Assembly (NCBI GenBank): GCA_947503785.1
Contig: CANNFB010000008.1
Location: 1-64,000, forward strand
DNA from: an uncultured Campylobacterales bacterium
GTDB lineage: Bacteria > Campylobacterota > Campylobacteria > Campylobacterales > Arcobacteraceae
Direction: 5' to 3'
Length of the DNA stretch: 64,000 nt
Below are positions 36,372-46,475 of the stretch, piece by piece; the first letter of the stretch is position 1; each line of letters starts with the position of its first letter. The position numbers and the translations under genes are program-made. The notes beneath the pieces are model-generated. The model did not search any database. It worked only from the letters and a program-made list of their open reading frames with translations, and was not told the DNA's origin.

Positions 36372-38845
36372 TGAGTGATATGATTACATTAACAATTGAC
36401 GGAAAGCAAGTAGAATCAAAAGACGGGGAATCAATCTTAAATGTAGCACGTGCAAATGATGTATTTGTACCAGCAGTTTGTTATTTAACAAGATGTTCTC
36501 CAACACTTGCATGTCGATTGTGTTTAGTTGAAGCTGATGGAAAACAAGTATATGGTTGTAATACAAAAGTAAAAGCTGATATGGAAGTAGTAACAGAGAC
36601 TCCTGCAATTGCAAAAGAAAGACGTGCAATTATGGAAGTTTATGATGTGAATCATCCCTTACAGTGTGGTGTTTGTGACCAAAGTGGTGAGTGTGAATTA
36701 CAAAACTACTCTTTATATATGAAAGTTGATTCTCAAAGCTATAGCATTAAAGATGTTCATAGACCAACTGCACACTGGGGAGTTATGAATTATGACCCTG
36801 GTTTATGTATTGTATGTGAAAGATGTGTAACTGTATGTAAAGATATGGTTGGTTCAAATGCATTAAGTACTGTAAAAAGACCTTCTGATGCTATTGAAAA
36901 GACATTTAAATCTGAAATGCCAAAAGATGCATATGCAATGTGGAATAAACTTAATAAATCACTTATTGGTTATGACGCTGATGCATGTACTGATTGTGGT
37001 GAGTGTATTGCAGCTTGTCCAGTAGGTGCACTTGTTTCTCATGACTTTCAATACACATCAAATTCTTGGGAACTTAAAAAAATTCCAGCTGCAAATTCTC
37101 ATTCTTCTGATTGTGCATTTATCTATTATGAAATAAAACAAGATTCAATTGATAATCATGAGACAAAAAGAATTTATAGAGTTACAAATGAACCTCATTA
37201 TTCAACTTTAAATGGTGCTGGAAGATTTGCTTATGACTTTGATAATAAAGTTCAAGAAAAAGATACAACTGCATTTATAGATGCAATAGAAGCATTTAAA
37301 AAAGCAAAAAATATTAAATTTAATTCATTTATTACAAATGAAGAAGCATTACTTTTACAAAAAATATCAGATAAAACTGGTGCAAGATTAGTAAATGAAG
37401 ATGCAAGACTATATCAAGAATTTTTAAGAAATTACTCAACAACAGCTGGAACTTCATTATACTCTTCAACTTTGACTGAAGTTCATGATTCAAACTTTGT
37501 AATTTCTGTTGGTTCATATTTAAAATCTGATTTACCAAATGCGAGATATGCACTTAATAACTCCGTTATTATGAATAAAGGTGCAGCTTTATACTTCCAC
37601 CCAATTGCAGATCCTGTAATGGAAAAAATTGGTAAAAAAGGCAAAACTACAGACTTTATTTATCATGATGCCTTAGCTCAAGAATCAATTTTATATTTTA
37701 TTCTTTATAAGTTTGGAAAAGATTTACCTGATAATATAAAAACATATATAGATTCATTGACTGAAACTAGAACTAAAACTGTAACAGAAACTATAAAAGA
37801 AAAAGTTGTAGAAATTGTAAAAGATGAAGAAACAGGTGAAGAAAAAGAAGTTTCTAAAATGGTTCCTAAAAAAGTTTCAAAAGAAGTTGAGTTTGAATAT
37901 ATCACTCTTTTAGAAGACTTTGGAAAAGACGAAGCGTTTATTGAATTAATTGACTCTATGTTAGCTAAAAAAGATACTTACTCATTAATGGTAGGTGAAG
38001 ATTTAATCACTCACCCAAATGCAGATAATTTAGCAAAATTATGTGGTCTAATTTCTAGATGCACAGATTTTGATGTTGTGATCATTCCAACATCTACAAA
38101 TACATTAGGTGTTTCACAAATTTGTACACTTTCATGTGAGCAAGAAGGCTTTACAGTTGGATACAATGAAAAAGCAGACTTCCAATTATCAGCACTTGGT
38201 GATGGCGATTTAGATATTCCCGCACTTAACCAACAAGAAGGTACTTTTACAAATATTGATAAAAAAATCATACCTACAAATGCCGCTGTTGCTTTTAAAG
38301 GTTATGCTTTAAATAATATAGCAAATATGATTTTAGATGTTGATGTTGAATATACAATTGAATATACAGCTTCTTTACCACAAAATAAAGGTTACCAAGC
38401 TGTAGAGTTTGATTCATTACCAAATATGTTTGGAAATGATAGAGTTGAATATAGAGGTTATGACTTAAAGTCAAGTGAAGTTGATTTTAATGATGATGTT
38501 AAAGAAATTAGCTCAAAGAAATTAGAAGTAAATGAGAATGAAATTGTGATTTATAAAGCAAATCCAATTAATCAATTTAATGAATTTACTGCAATGTCTC
38601 ATGAATTTAAAGATGAAATTCAATCAGGTATTTTCTTCTCAACATCAATGTTTGAGAAATTAGAACTTGAAGCTGGAGCTAAAGTAAAAGTAAGTGCAAA
38701 TAATGAAACTTTAGAATTAGAAGCATTTATTGATATTCAAATTGAAGGTGAGATTGCTTATGTTTCTACATTTGATAAAAACTCACCATCAAAAGCTTTA
38801 TTTGATACTTTCAGATATAACACAGCTGTAGTAGAAAAGGTATAA
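36371..38845 (+). CDS. nuoG: Complex I subunit G, iron-sulfur
   Basis: The 824-residue peripheral subunit holds the clusters: 2Fe-2S ligands Cys37, Cys48, Cys51, Cys63; the N5-type set His95, Cys99, Cys102, Cys108; and two 4Fe-4S ferredoxin motifs at Cys146-149-152-156 and Cys206-209-212-216. The C-terminal part is a degenerate molybdopterin-oxidoreductase fold without cofactor motifs. A charged Thr/Glu/Lys-rich stretch around residues 455-505 (ETRTKTVTETIKEKVVEIVK) looks like an insertion or linker. It has ATG overlap with the preceding gene. Confidence 0.95.
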   Translation: MSDMITLTIDGKQVESKDGESILNVARANDVFVPAVCYLTRCSPTLACRLCLVEADGKQVYGCNTKVKADMEVVTETPAIAKERRAIMEVYDVNHPLQCGVCDQSGECELQNYSLYMKVDSQSYSIKDVHRPTAHWGVMNYDPGLCIVCERCVTVCKDMVGSNALSTVKRPSDAIEKTFKSEMPKDAYAMWNKLNKSLIGYDADACTDCGECIAACPVGALVSHDFQYTSNSWELKKIPAANSHSSDCAFIYYEIKQDSIDNHETKRIYRVTNEPHYSTLNGAGRFAYDFDNKVQEKDTTAFIDAIEAFKKAKNIKFNSFITNEEALLLQKISDKTGARLVNEDARLYQEFLRNYSTTAGTSLYSSTLTEVHDSNFVISVGSYLKSDLPNARYALNNSVIMNKGAALYFHPIADPVMEKIGKKGKTTDFIYHDALAQESILYFILYKFGKDLPDNIKTYIDSLTETRTKTVTETIKEKVVEIVKDEETGEEKEVSKMVPKKVSKEVEFEYITLLEDFGKDEAFIELIDSMLAKKDTYSLMVGEDLITHPNADNLAKLCGLISRCTDFDVVIIPTSTNTLGVSQICTLSCEQEGFTVGYNEKADFQLSALGDGDLDIPALNQQEGTFTNIDKKIIPTNAAVAFKGYALNNIANMILDVDVEYTIEYTASLPQNKGYQAVEFDSLPNMFGNDRVEYRGYDLKSSEVDFNDDVKEISSKKLEVNENEIVIYKANPINQFNEFTAMSHEFKDEIQSGIFFSTSMFEKLELEAGAKVKVSANNETLELEAFIDIQIEGEIAYVSTFDKNSPSKALFDTFRYNTAVVEKV

Positions 38846-38846
38846 T

Positions 38847-39839
38847 ATGGAAACAAGTATTATAATAGAAACGATTGTAAAAGTAATAATAGTTTTAACA
38901 GTATTTTCAGCACTTGCTGGTTTTACTACATATATTGAAAGAAAAATATTAGCATTTATGCAAAGAAGACTGGGACCCACAAATGTTGGTCCTTATGGTC
39001 TTTTACAAATTGCAGCAGATGGTATTAAACTTTTTACAAAAGAAGATTTTATTCCTGCAAATGCAAATAAACCTATCTTTATGGTAGCTCCTTTAATTAC
39101 TGCAGCAACTGCATTTATTGCAATGAGTGCGGTTCCCTTTTTTCCTGAATTTGAAATGTTTGGATATACAGTAAGACCGATTATCTCAGATATTAATGTT
39201 GGGGTTTTATTTGTAATGTCTGTTGGAGCAATTGGACTTTATGGACCACTATTAGGTGGTATGAGTTCTGCAAATAAATGGGCACTTCTAGGAGGTGCTA
39301 GAACTGCAATACAACTTTTATCTTATGAAGTTGTATCTGGTCTTTCACTTTTAGCACCGCTAATGATGGTAGGTTCATTATCATTAATAGATATTAACAA
39401 CTATCAAGCAGGTGGAATTACAGAATGGATTATTTGGTCACAACCTTTAGCCTTTATATTATTTACAATTGCTGGATTTGCAGAGACTAATAGAACACCA
39501 TTTGATTTACTTGAGCATGAAGCTGAATTAGTTGCTGGTTATGCAACTGAGTATTCAGGTATGAGATGGGGTATGTTCTTTATTGGTGAGTATGCAAACC
39601 TTTTTACAATTTCATTTTTAATCGCACTTATTTTCTTAGGTGGATTTGAGCCTTTATGGTTTATACCAGGTGGTTTAGCAATTGTATTAAAAGTTATGTT
39701 TTTAATTTTTCTTTTCCTTTGGACAAGAGCATCTTGGCCACATATTAGACCAGATCAGTTAATGTGGTTATGTTGGAAAATATTAATGCCTTTAGCACTA
39801 CTAAATATTTTAGTTACTGCTTTAGTGATAATGATTTAG
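38847..39839 (+). CDS. nuoH: Complex I subunit H
   Basis: This 330-residue membrane subunit links the quinone chamber to the proton-pumping arm. It has about eight helices and the diagnostic motifs ERKILAFMQRRLGPTNVGPYGLLQ, FAETNRTPFDLLEHEAELVAGYATEYSGM and WTRASWPHIRPDQLM. It follows nuoG by 1 base. Confidence 0.97.
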   Translation: METSIIIETIVKVIIVLTVFSALAGFTTYIERKILAFMQRRLGPTNVGPYGLLQIAADGIKLFTKEDFIPANANKPIFMVAPLITAATAFIAMSAVPFFPEFEMFGYTVRPIISDINVGVLFVMSVGAIGLYGPLLGGMSSANKWALLGGARTAIQLLSYEVVSGLSLLAPLMMVGSLSLIDINNYQAGGITEWIIWSQPLAFILFTIAGFAETNRTPFDLLEHEAELVAGYATEYSGMRWGMFFIGEYANLFTISFLIALIFLGGFEPLWFIPGGLAIVLKVMFLIFLFLWTRASWPHIRPDQLMWLCWKILMPLALLNILVTALVIMI

Positions 39840-39848
39840 GAGAGAGTT

Positions 39849-40469
39849 ATGGGATTCGAAGAATTTAAAAATAGAAATATATCAGAAGACTATGTTGTAG
39901 TTCAAGAAGATAATTATCCTAAAACATCTTGGGACGCATTTAAGCAAGTAGTTACAAGATCTGTAAAAGGTGAATTATTTACAGGTTTAAAAATTACATT
40001 TAAGATGATGACAGGTGCTTTATTCAATGGTGAAATGGCAACTGTACAATATCCAGCTGAAAAACTTCCAATAGGTCCACGATACAGGGCAGTACATAGA
40101 TTACTTGTATTATTAGAATCAGGTGAAGAAAGATGTATTGGTTGTGGTTTATGTGAGAAAATTTGTATTGCAAACTGTATTAGAATGGAAACTAGAGTTG
40201 ATGAAAACTCTAGAAAAGAAGTTTTAGAATATACGATTAATATGGGTAGATGTATTTTTTGTGGTTACTGTGCAGAAGTTTGTCCAGAGCTTGCAATTGT
40301 TCATGGTGGAAGATATGAAAATGTTTCAGAACAAAGAGCATCTTTCTCACTTAAAGAAGATATTTTAACACCATTTAATCAGTTAAATCAACAAACAGAG
40401 TTTGCTGGTTTTGGTTCAGTATCACCAGATGCTGATGAAAAAATTAAAAAAACACCATTGTCGTACTAA
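39849..40469 (+). CDS. nuoI: Complex I subunit I, 2x[4Fe-4S] ferredoxin-type
   Basis: NuoI carries clusters N6a and N6b. The 206-residue protein has CIGCGLCEKICIANC and CIFCGYCAEVCPELAI. In the first motif the usual Pro after the fourth Cys is Ile, which is seen in other NuoI proteins. The N-terminal 90 residues contain an amphipathic, membrane-associating part. Confidence 0.96.
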   Translation: MGFEEFKNRNISEDYVVVQEDNYPKTSWDAFKQVVTRSVKGELFTGLKITFKMMTGALFNGEMATVQYPAEKLPIGPRYRAVHRLLVLLESGEERCIGCGLCEKICIANCIRMETRVDENSRKEVLEYTINMGRCIFCGYCAEVCPELAIVHGGRYENVSEQRASFSLKEDILTPFNQLNQQTEFAGFGSVSPDADEKIKKTPLSY

Positions 40470-40478
40470 GGAGTATAG

Positions 40479-41069
40479 ATGTTTGAAATAGTAGCTTTTT
40501 GTCTGTTTTCAGTTTTAACTATAACTATGTTTAGTATTACAGTATTAACAAACAATGCGTTGTATGCGTTAAGTTCATTAGCAGCTGGAATGATTTTTAT
40601 ATCTGCGTTTTTCTTTTTATTAAATGCAGATTTTCTAGGGGCTGTGCAAATTGTTGTTTATACAGGTGCCATTATGTCTTTATACGCATTTGGAATGATG
40701 TTCTTTGATTCACTTTCAGAAGTTAAAGAGAAAGTTAAAAATCCAAGATTAGTATTTTTATTATCAGGAATGGTAGCTTTAATAGTAGTAGTTGTTTTTA
40801 TCTCTCCAATTTTAGGAGAGAATTTAGATGCTAATTTACCTGTAAATCCAAGTTATGGAAATACGGTAGATGTTGGTTTAGTATTATTTACTAAATACTT
40901 AGTTCCTTTTGAAGTTGCTGCAATTATGTTATTAATTGCCATGATAGGTGGTATTGTATTAGCAGGAAAGAAAATGGAAGTATCATATTCTGATATGACA
41001 GAAGAAGAAATTAATGCACATATTGAAGCTCAGAATCAATTAGAAGCTTCAAAAAAGGATGTTAAATGA
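40479..41069 (+). CDS. nuoJ: Complex I subunit J
   Basis: This 196-residue membrane protein has five helices and the NuoJ signature ADFLGAVQIVVYTGAIMSLYAFGMM. The acidic tail EEEINAHIEAQNQLEASKKDVK is cytoplasmic. It overlaps nuoK by 4 bases. Confidence 0.95.
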   Translation: MFEIVAFCLFSVLTITMFSITVLTNNALYALSSLAAGMIFISAFFFLLNADFLGAVQIVVYTGAIMSLYAFGMMFFDSLSEVKEKVKNPRLVFLLSGMVALIVVVVFISPILGENLDANLPVNPSYGNTVDVGLVLFTKYLVPFEVAAIMLLIAMIGGIVLAGKKMEVSYSDMTEEEINAHIEAQNQLEASKKDVK

Positions 41070-41365
41070 CACTTAACGCTTATTTGATATTATCAACACT
41101 TTTATTTTGTATTGGATTAATTGGAGTATTAAGAAGAAAGAATGTTTTAATGCTTTTCTTTTCTACAGAGATCATGTTAAACGCTGTAAATGTTGGACTT
41201 GCAGCAATTTCTAAATTCCATGGAGATTTAACAGGTCAAATGTTTGCTTTCTTTATTATTGCAGTTGCTGCTAGTGAAGTTGCTATTGGATTAGGTCTTT
41301 TAATTCTTTGGTATAAAAGAACAGGTTCTATTAACTTAGACGATATTGCTAGGATGAAGGGGTAA
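41066..41365 (+). CDS. nuoK: Complex I subunit K
   Basis: This 99-residue subunit has three helices, LFCIGLIGVLRRKNVLMLFFSTEIMLNAVNVG (with the conserved membrane Glu) and AAASEVAIGLGLLILWYKRTGSI. The length is typical of NuoK. Confidence 0.96.
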   Translation: MTLNAYLILSTLLFCIGLIGVLRRKNVLMLFFSTEIMLNAVNVGLAAISKFHGDLTGQMFAFFIIAVAASEVAIGLGLLILWYKRTGSINLDDIARMKG

Positions 41366-41367
41366 TA

Positions 41368-43239
41368 ATGGAAAAATATGTATATATAGCACTTTTTGCC
41401 CCACTCGTTGGTTCATTAGTTGCTGCTTTATTCTCAATGAGAGGAAAAGTTGCCTTTACAGGATGGTTTACATCATTTATGTTAGCTGTTTCAATGTTTG
41501 CATCTTTAAATCTTTTATCATTTGTTTATACAACAGATACAGTTTTAAATATTACTTTATTTCAATGGATAAAAGCTGGTAGTTTAAATATACCTTTTGG
41601 ATTTATTATTGATCATGTAAGTGTAATAATGATGTCTGTTGTAACCGTAGTATCAACTATGGTTCATATTCACTCAATTGGCTATATGGAAAATGACGAT
41701 GGTTTTAATAGATATTTCTCTTATCTTTCAGCCTTTGTTTTTTCAATGCTAGTTCTTGTAATGAGTGATAACTTTGCCGTGTTATTTATTGGATGGGAAG
41801 GTGTTGGAGTTTGTTCATGGCTATTAATTGGTTTCTGGTATAAAAAAGAATCGGCATCATGGGCTGCTAATGAAGCATTCATTATGAATAGAGTTGGGGA
41901 TTTAGGTCTTCTTCTTGGTATGTTCTTAATTTATTGGAACTTGGGCTCTTTACAATATTCACTTGTATTTGAAAATATTGCAAGTTTAGAAACTAGTACT
42001 ATTGCGTGGATTGGAATATTATTATTCGTGGGTGCCATGGGTAAATCAGCACAGTTTCCATTACATACATGGCTTGCAGATGCAATGGAGGGACCAACTC
42101 CTGTTTCTGCGTTAATTCATGCTGCTACTATGGTAACAGCTGGTGTTTACTTAGTTGTAAGATCACATGAATTATATGTTTTAGTTCCTGAAGTGGGTTA
42201 CGGTATTGCTTGTTTAGGTGCATTTGTTGCTATTTTTGCTGCATCAATGGCTCTTGTTCATAATGATATGAAAAGAATTATTGCATATTCAACATTATCT
42301 CAACTAGGATATATGTTCGTAGCAGCTGGCCTTGGTGCTTATTGGGTTGCTTTATTCCATCTTGTAACTCATGCCTTCTTTAAATCAGTATTATTTTTAG
42401 GTGCTGGTAATGTTATGCATGCTATGAATGATGAGCTTGATATTAGAAAAATGGGTGGCTTGCATAGTAAAATGAAGTCTACTTCGATTATTATGACAAT
42501 TGCATCTGTTGCACTTGCCGGAATTTTTCCACTTGCTGGTTTCTTTTCAAAAGATAAAATCTTAGAAGCTGCCTTTAATGGTGATGCTTATTTCTTATGG
42601 CTAGTTTTATGGATAACAGCTGGTTTAACTGCCTTTTATTCATTTAGATTAGTTATGAAAGTTTTCCATGGAGAACAAAACTATTCAAATGAAGATTTCC
42701 ATCCTCATGAAGCAAAAGGTTTTGTAATTGCAGCAATGATTCCATTAGCTATTTTAGCTGTTATTGCTGGATGGTTTGAGCATGCATTTATTGATTTTGC
42801 TACTAAAACTTTACCTACATGGGAAGCTAGTAATACAACATATTCAACAGTTTGGATATTAATTATTGTAACAAGTGCTGTTGCAATCGCTGGTATTGCT
42901 TATGCTGTTTACAAATATAGAAATGGTGGCTTTAGTAAAGATTGGGAAGACAAAGGTATTTATAAACTTTTAGCTAACCAGTACTATATTCCACACTTTT
43001 ATGAAAATTGTATTACAAAGCCATATTACAAATTTTCAGTTTGGGTATTTGAGGTTATTGAAATAAAAATTATTGACAATACAATCGAAGGAATTGCAAG
43101 ATTAATTTATAAAGCTGGTGGAAAAGCTAGACTTATTCAATCGGGTAATTTATCATCATCATTAAGACTTATGGTTTTTGGATTAATTCTAGGATTAGTT
43201 CTAGCTTTAGTGTTATCGTTATTTGGAGGAGTTAAGTAA
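41368..43239 (+). CDS. nuoL: Complex I subunit L, proton-pumping
   Basis: This 623-residue Mrp-antiporter-like subunit has about 14-16 helices and the lateral C-terminal helix. Motifs: FIGWEGVGVCSWLLIGFWY (Glu in helix 5), QFPLHTWLADAMEGPTPVSALIHAATMVTAGVYL, NDMKRIIAYSTLSQLGYM and HAFFKSVLFLGAGNVMHAM. The helix HL lies near the C-terminus. Confidence 0.97.
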   Translation: MEKYVYIALFAPLVGSLVAALFSMRGKVAFTGWFTSFMLAVSMFASLNLLSFVYTTDTVLNITLFQWIKAGSLNIPFGFIIDHVSVIMMSVVTVVSTMVHIHSIGYMENDDGFNRYFSYLSAFVFSMLVLVMSDNFAVLFIGWEGVGVCSWLLIGFWYKKESASWAANEAFIMNRVGDLGLLLGMFLIYWNLGSLQYSLVFENIASLETSTIAWIGILLFVGAMGKSAQFPLHTWLADAMEGPTPVSALIHAATMVTAGVYLVVRSHELYVLVPEVGYGIACLGAFVAIFAASMALVHNDMKRIIAYSTLSQLGYMFVAAGLGAYWVALFHLVTHAFFKSVLFLGAGNVMHAMNDELDIRKMGGLHSKMKSTSIIMTIASVALAGIFPLAGFFSKDKILEAAFNGDAYFLWLVLWITAGLTAFYSFRLVMKVFHGEQNYSNEDFHPHEAKGFVIAAMIPLAILAVIAGWFEHAFIDFATKTLPTWEASNTTYSTVWILIIVTSAVAIAGIAYAVYKYRNGGFSKDWEDKGIYKLLANQYYIPHFYENCITKPYYKFSVWVFEVIEIKIIDNTIEGIARLIYKAGGKARLIQSGNLSSSLRLMVFGLILGLVLALVLSLFGGVK

Positions 43240-44766
43240 ATGGAAAATATCTTATCTATGCTGATATTTTTTCCAGCAGTAGCTGCTACTGTAGGATTTA
43301 TGATTCACAAAGATTCTATGAGACAATTTGGTGTAGTTGTTACTATTGTTGAGTTTGTATTAGCTCTTTTATTATGGTATCACTTCGACAGTGATGTTGC
43401 ACAAATGCAATTTGTTCAAACATTACCATTGATTAGCTCTTATGGTATTAATTATGTAGTTGGAGTTGATGGTGTATCATTATTCTTAGTTATTATGATT
43501 ACATTTATGACTATGATTGCAGTAATTGGACTTACAGAGAAAAAGGCAGTTAAAAACTTAATGATTACAATCCTTTACCTTGAAATGACAATGGTAGGGG
43601 TATTTGTATCTTTAGATTTAATTATGTTCTATATTTTCTGGGAATTAACACTTATTCCAATGTTTTATATCATTGGATTTTGGGGAGCTGAAAAAAGATT
43701 CCATGCAGCCATTAAATTCTTCTTATATACATTTATAGGTTCTTTAATTATGCTTATTGGTATGTTATATTTTGGATATATTTACCACGAAACTACAGGT
43801 GTTTGGAGCTTCAATTTACTTGATTGGTATAGTGTTGTTTTACCATTTGATGTTCAATTATGGTTATTTATTGCATTTTTCTTTGGATTTGCTGTAAAAG
43901 TACCTATGTTTCCTTTCCATACTTGGTTACCTCTTGCACATAGTCAGGCGCCAACTATTGGATCTATTGTTTTAGCAGCTGTATTATTAAAAATGGAAAC
44001 TTATGGATTTATTAGATTTTCTCTTCCATTATTTCCAGATGCAAGTGTATACTTTATGCCATTTATGGCGACACTAGGAATCATTGCTATTATTTATACG
44101 GCAATGGTTGCCTATGCACAAGAAGATATGAAACAAATGATTGCATATTCTTCAATTTCACATATGGGTGTAATTATTCTTGGAGTATTTGCATTAAATG
44201 CTGAAGGAATTACAGGAGCTGTATTTTTGATGATTGGACATGGTATTGTTTCAGGAGCACTGTTTATGAGTGTTGGTGTGCTTTATGATAGAAGAAAAAC
44301 TAAGATGATTAAAGAGTTTGGTGGATTAGCAAAAAATATGCCAATGTTCGCACTGGTTTATGCAGTTGTTCTAATGGCTTCTATTGGATTACCTTTAACA
44401 ATTGGCTTTGTTGGTGAGTTTTTATCATTACTTGGATTCTTTAAAGTTTCTCCAATCTTAACATTTATAGCATCTCTTACTATTGTATTAAGTGCTGTTT
44501 ATATGTTAGCAATGTATAAAAGAACATTCTTTGGTGAATTAATAAAAGAAGAAAATAAAGAAATGAAAGATATTCATGGACGTGAACTGATAGCTTTAGG
44601 ATCACTTGTATTTTTAATTATATCTTTAGGTATTTACCCAAAAGTTATATTAGAACCTCTTGATGTTTCTGTTAAAAAAGTTATAAAAATTATGGATGTA
44701 AAATCTGTAGAAGAAAGAACAAAAGAAAGACTTCGTTCTTTAAATTCAATTGGGGAGGTTAAATAA
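43240..44766 (+). CDS. nuoM: Complex I subunit M, proton-pumping
   Basis: The 508-residue antiporter-like subunit has FYIFWELTLIPMFYIIGFWG, KVPMFPFHTWLPLAHSQAPT, EDMKQMIAYSSISHMGVI and GHGIVSGALFMSVGVLYDR. It begins directly after the nuoL stop and its last base overlaps the nuoN start. Confidence 0.97.
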   Translation: MENILSMLIFFPAVAATVGFMIHKDSMRQFGVVVTIVEFVLALLLWYHFDSDVAQMQFVQTLPLISSYGINYVVGVDGVSLFLVIMITFMTMIAVIGLTEKKAVKNLMITILYLEMTMVGVFVSLDLIMFYIFWELTLIPMFYIIGFWGAEKRFHAAIKFFLYTFIGSLIMLIGMLYFGYIYHETTGVWSFNLLDWYSVVLPFDVQLWLFIAFFFGFAVKVPMFPFHTWLPLAHSQAPTIGSIVLAAVLLKMETYGFIRFSLPLFPDASVYFMPFMATLGIIAIIYTAMVAYAQEDMKQMIAYSSISHMGVIILGVFALNAEGITGAVFLMIGHGIVSGALFMSVGVLYDRRKTKMIKEFGGLAKNMPMFALVYAVVLMASIGLPLTIGFVGEFLSLLGFFKVSPILTFIASLTIVLSAVYMLAMYKRTFFGELIKEENKEMKDIHGRELIALGSLVFLIISLGIYPKVILEPLDVSVKKVIKIMDVKSVEERTKERLRSLNSIGEVK

Positions 44767-46265
44767 TGGAACCTATTTCAATTAATATTGACTCTTTAAA
44801 CTTAGGAACTTTAGCACCAATGCTTATTGCAATAATTGGTGCAATTAGTATTTTATTAACAGATTTATTTAATAAAGAAAAACATAAATCTTTATATGTG
44901 ATTTTAGTAGTATTATTTTTAACATTTGATTTATTTACTCTTCTTGCATACAATGGTAAACCTGATGGTATGTTTGATTTAATGCTTCTTGATGGTATTG
45001 CGATATTATCTCAATGTATTATTATTGTAGGTGCTATATTATTTATATTCTTATCTTTATCAAAACTAAGATTCCAAGAGTTTAGATATGCAGAGTTTTT
45101 TGCTCTTTATTTATTTACAGTTGCAGGATTCCAGTTTATGGTAAGTTCTGATTCATTAATTCTTATTTTTCTTGGATTGGAAACTGCATCTTTATCTTTA
45201 TACACAATGATTGCAATGCATAATAAGATGACATCTATTGAAGCTGCTGTTAAGTACTTTACAATGGGTGCCTTAGCCGCTGCATTCTTTGCTTTTGGTG
45301 CGATGATTTTCTATGGTCTTACTGGTACTTTAGATTTATCACAAATGTCAGAAATTATAGTTCAAGAAAATTTCTTATCTACTGATAATTATGCAAACTA
45401 TGTATTTATCTTAACTGGTTTCGTATTTATGTTCGCAGCACTTGGATTTAAATTATCTTTATTCCCATATCATGTATGGGTTCCAGATGTATATAGAGGT
45501 TCAAGTTCTGCAATGGCTGGATTTTTATCTGTAGTACCTAAAATGGCAGGTTTTGTTGTTGCAATTAGATTCTTTGATGTATTTATTGAAAGTAACGATA
45601 TTATTATTCAAACTATGCTTTATGTGACTATTGTCTTAACAATAACAGTGCCAAACTTGATAGCCTTACACCAAACGGATATAAAAAGAATGCTTGCATA
45701 TTCTTCAATATCAAATGCAGGTATGGCAATGGCTGCTGTTTATATAGGTACTACACAAGCAACTTCAGCACTGTTTTTATATTGGATTTTATTTACAATA
45801 ACTAACTTTGGTGCCTTTGGTATGTTATGGTTAAATAGAGGAAAAGAATCAAAAGATTACGAATCACCATATACTTTTGAAAAATATTCAGGATTAGTTC
45901 AAATTTCACCATTTGCAGCTTCAATTCTTGCAATGTTTCTTTTCGCTCTGACAGGACTTCCACCATTTGCATTATTCTGGGGAAAAATGTATTTAGTTGC
46001 AAGTGCAGTAAATGCAGGTCAAATTGCATTAGCTGTAATTATTGTATTAAACTCTGCAATTGCTGCTTATTATTATTTAAGACCAATTTCTTATATGTTC
46101 TTAAAAGACCCAATTGAAGGTGCTGATACTAAATTTATGCAAAATGCTTCAACTCCAATGAAATCAGTAATTGGTATTTGTGTATTTCTTGCAATTATAT
46201 CAGTATTAACTGTAGAACCATTACTTCAAATTATTACTTACTACGTTACTAGCGCAGGATTTTAG
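44766..46265 (+). CDS. nuoN: Complex I subunit N, proton-pumping
   Basis: This 499-residue antiporter-like subunit closes the operon. Motifs: FLGLETASLSLYTMIAM, AVKYFTMGALAAAFFAFGAMI, KLSLFPYHVWVPDVYRGSSS and TDIKRMLAYSSISNAGMAM. A 13-bp hairpin follows 7 bases after the stop. Confidence 0.97.
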   Translation: MEPISINIDSLNLGTLAPMLIAIIGAISILLTDLFNKEKHKSLYVILVVLFLTFDLFTLLAYNGKPDGMFDLMLLDGIAILSQCIIIVGAILFIFLSLSKLRFQEFRYAEFFALYLFTVAGFQFMVSSDSLILIFLGLETASLSLYTMIAMHNKMTSIEAAVKYFTMGALAAAFFAFGAMIFYGLTGTLDLSQMSEIIVQENFLSTDNYANYVFILTGFVFMFAALGFKLSLFPYHVWVPDVYRGSSSAMAGFLSVVPKMAGFVVAIRFFDVFIESNDIIIQTMLYVTIVLTITVPNLIALHQTDIKRMLAYSSISNAGMAMAAVYIGTTQATSALFLYWILFTITNFGAFGMLWLNRGKESKDYESPYTFEKYSGLVQISPFAASILAMFLFALTGLPPFALFWGKMYLVASAVNAGQIALAVIIVLNSAIAAYYYLRPISYMFLKDPIEGADTKFMQNASTPMKSVIGICVFLAIISVLTVEPLLQIITYYVTSAGF

Positions 46266-46271
46266 GTAAAT

Positions 46272-46302
46272 ATTCTAAGCATTTATTTTAAATGCTTAGA
46301 AT
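46272..46302 (+). terminator. nuo operon end hairpin
   Basis: A 13-bp perfect stem (ATTCTAAGCATTT with AAATGCTTAGAAT) lies just after the nuoN stop. What follows is TATTG rather than a T-run, so termination may be incomplete. The same position in the right repeat copy has a weaker 8-bp hairpin at 50536-50566. Confidence 0.6.
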
Positions 46303-46353
46303 TATTGTAAAATCTTTGTAAAAAACAAATACTTTCTATGCTTTTATTCTCTT
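46272..46353 (+). repeat. Left copy of 82-bp direct repeat (gene remnant)
   Basis: It aligns without gaps to 50536-50617, offset 4264 bp. By my count 70 of 82 positions match, and 57 of 63 in the right-hand part. In this copy the ATG that starts the lysozyme-fold gene in the right copy is AAA, and the frame ends after about 19 codons, so it is a dead remnant of that gene's 5' end and upstream region. Confidence 0.8.
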
Positions 46354-46392
46354 CTTATAAAATCTTTTATAGATAAATATAGTTATTATGGA

Positions 46393-46398
46393 TATAAT
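46393..46398 (+). promoter_or_regulatory. Probable -10 box of binding protein/kinase unit
   Basis: TATAAT occurs 78 bases upstream of the binding-protein ATG, inside the segment unique to the cassette. A strong AAAGGA ribosome binding site lies 6 bases before the ATG. Confidence 0.45.
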
Positions 46399-46475
46399 AT
46401 TAAAGCTTATTTATAAAAAGTAAAAATAATTTTCTTTAAAAATAATTACTTACAACCCTATAGTAAAGGATTTTT

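Noticed and set aside
46272..46353. Transposon target-site duplication
   Set aside because: 82 bp is far longer than normal target duplications, there is no transposase, and the copies have diverged ~15%, so I call it a direct repeat of unknown mechanism.
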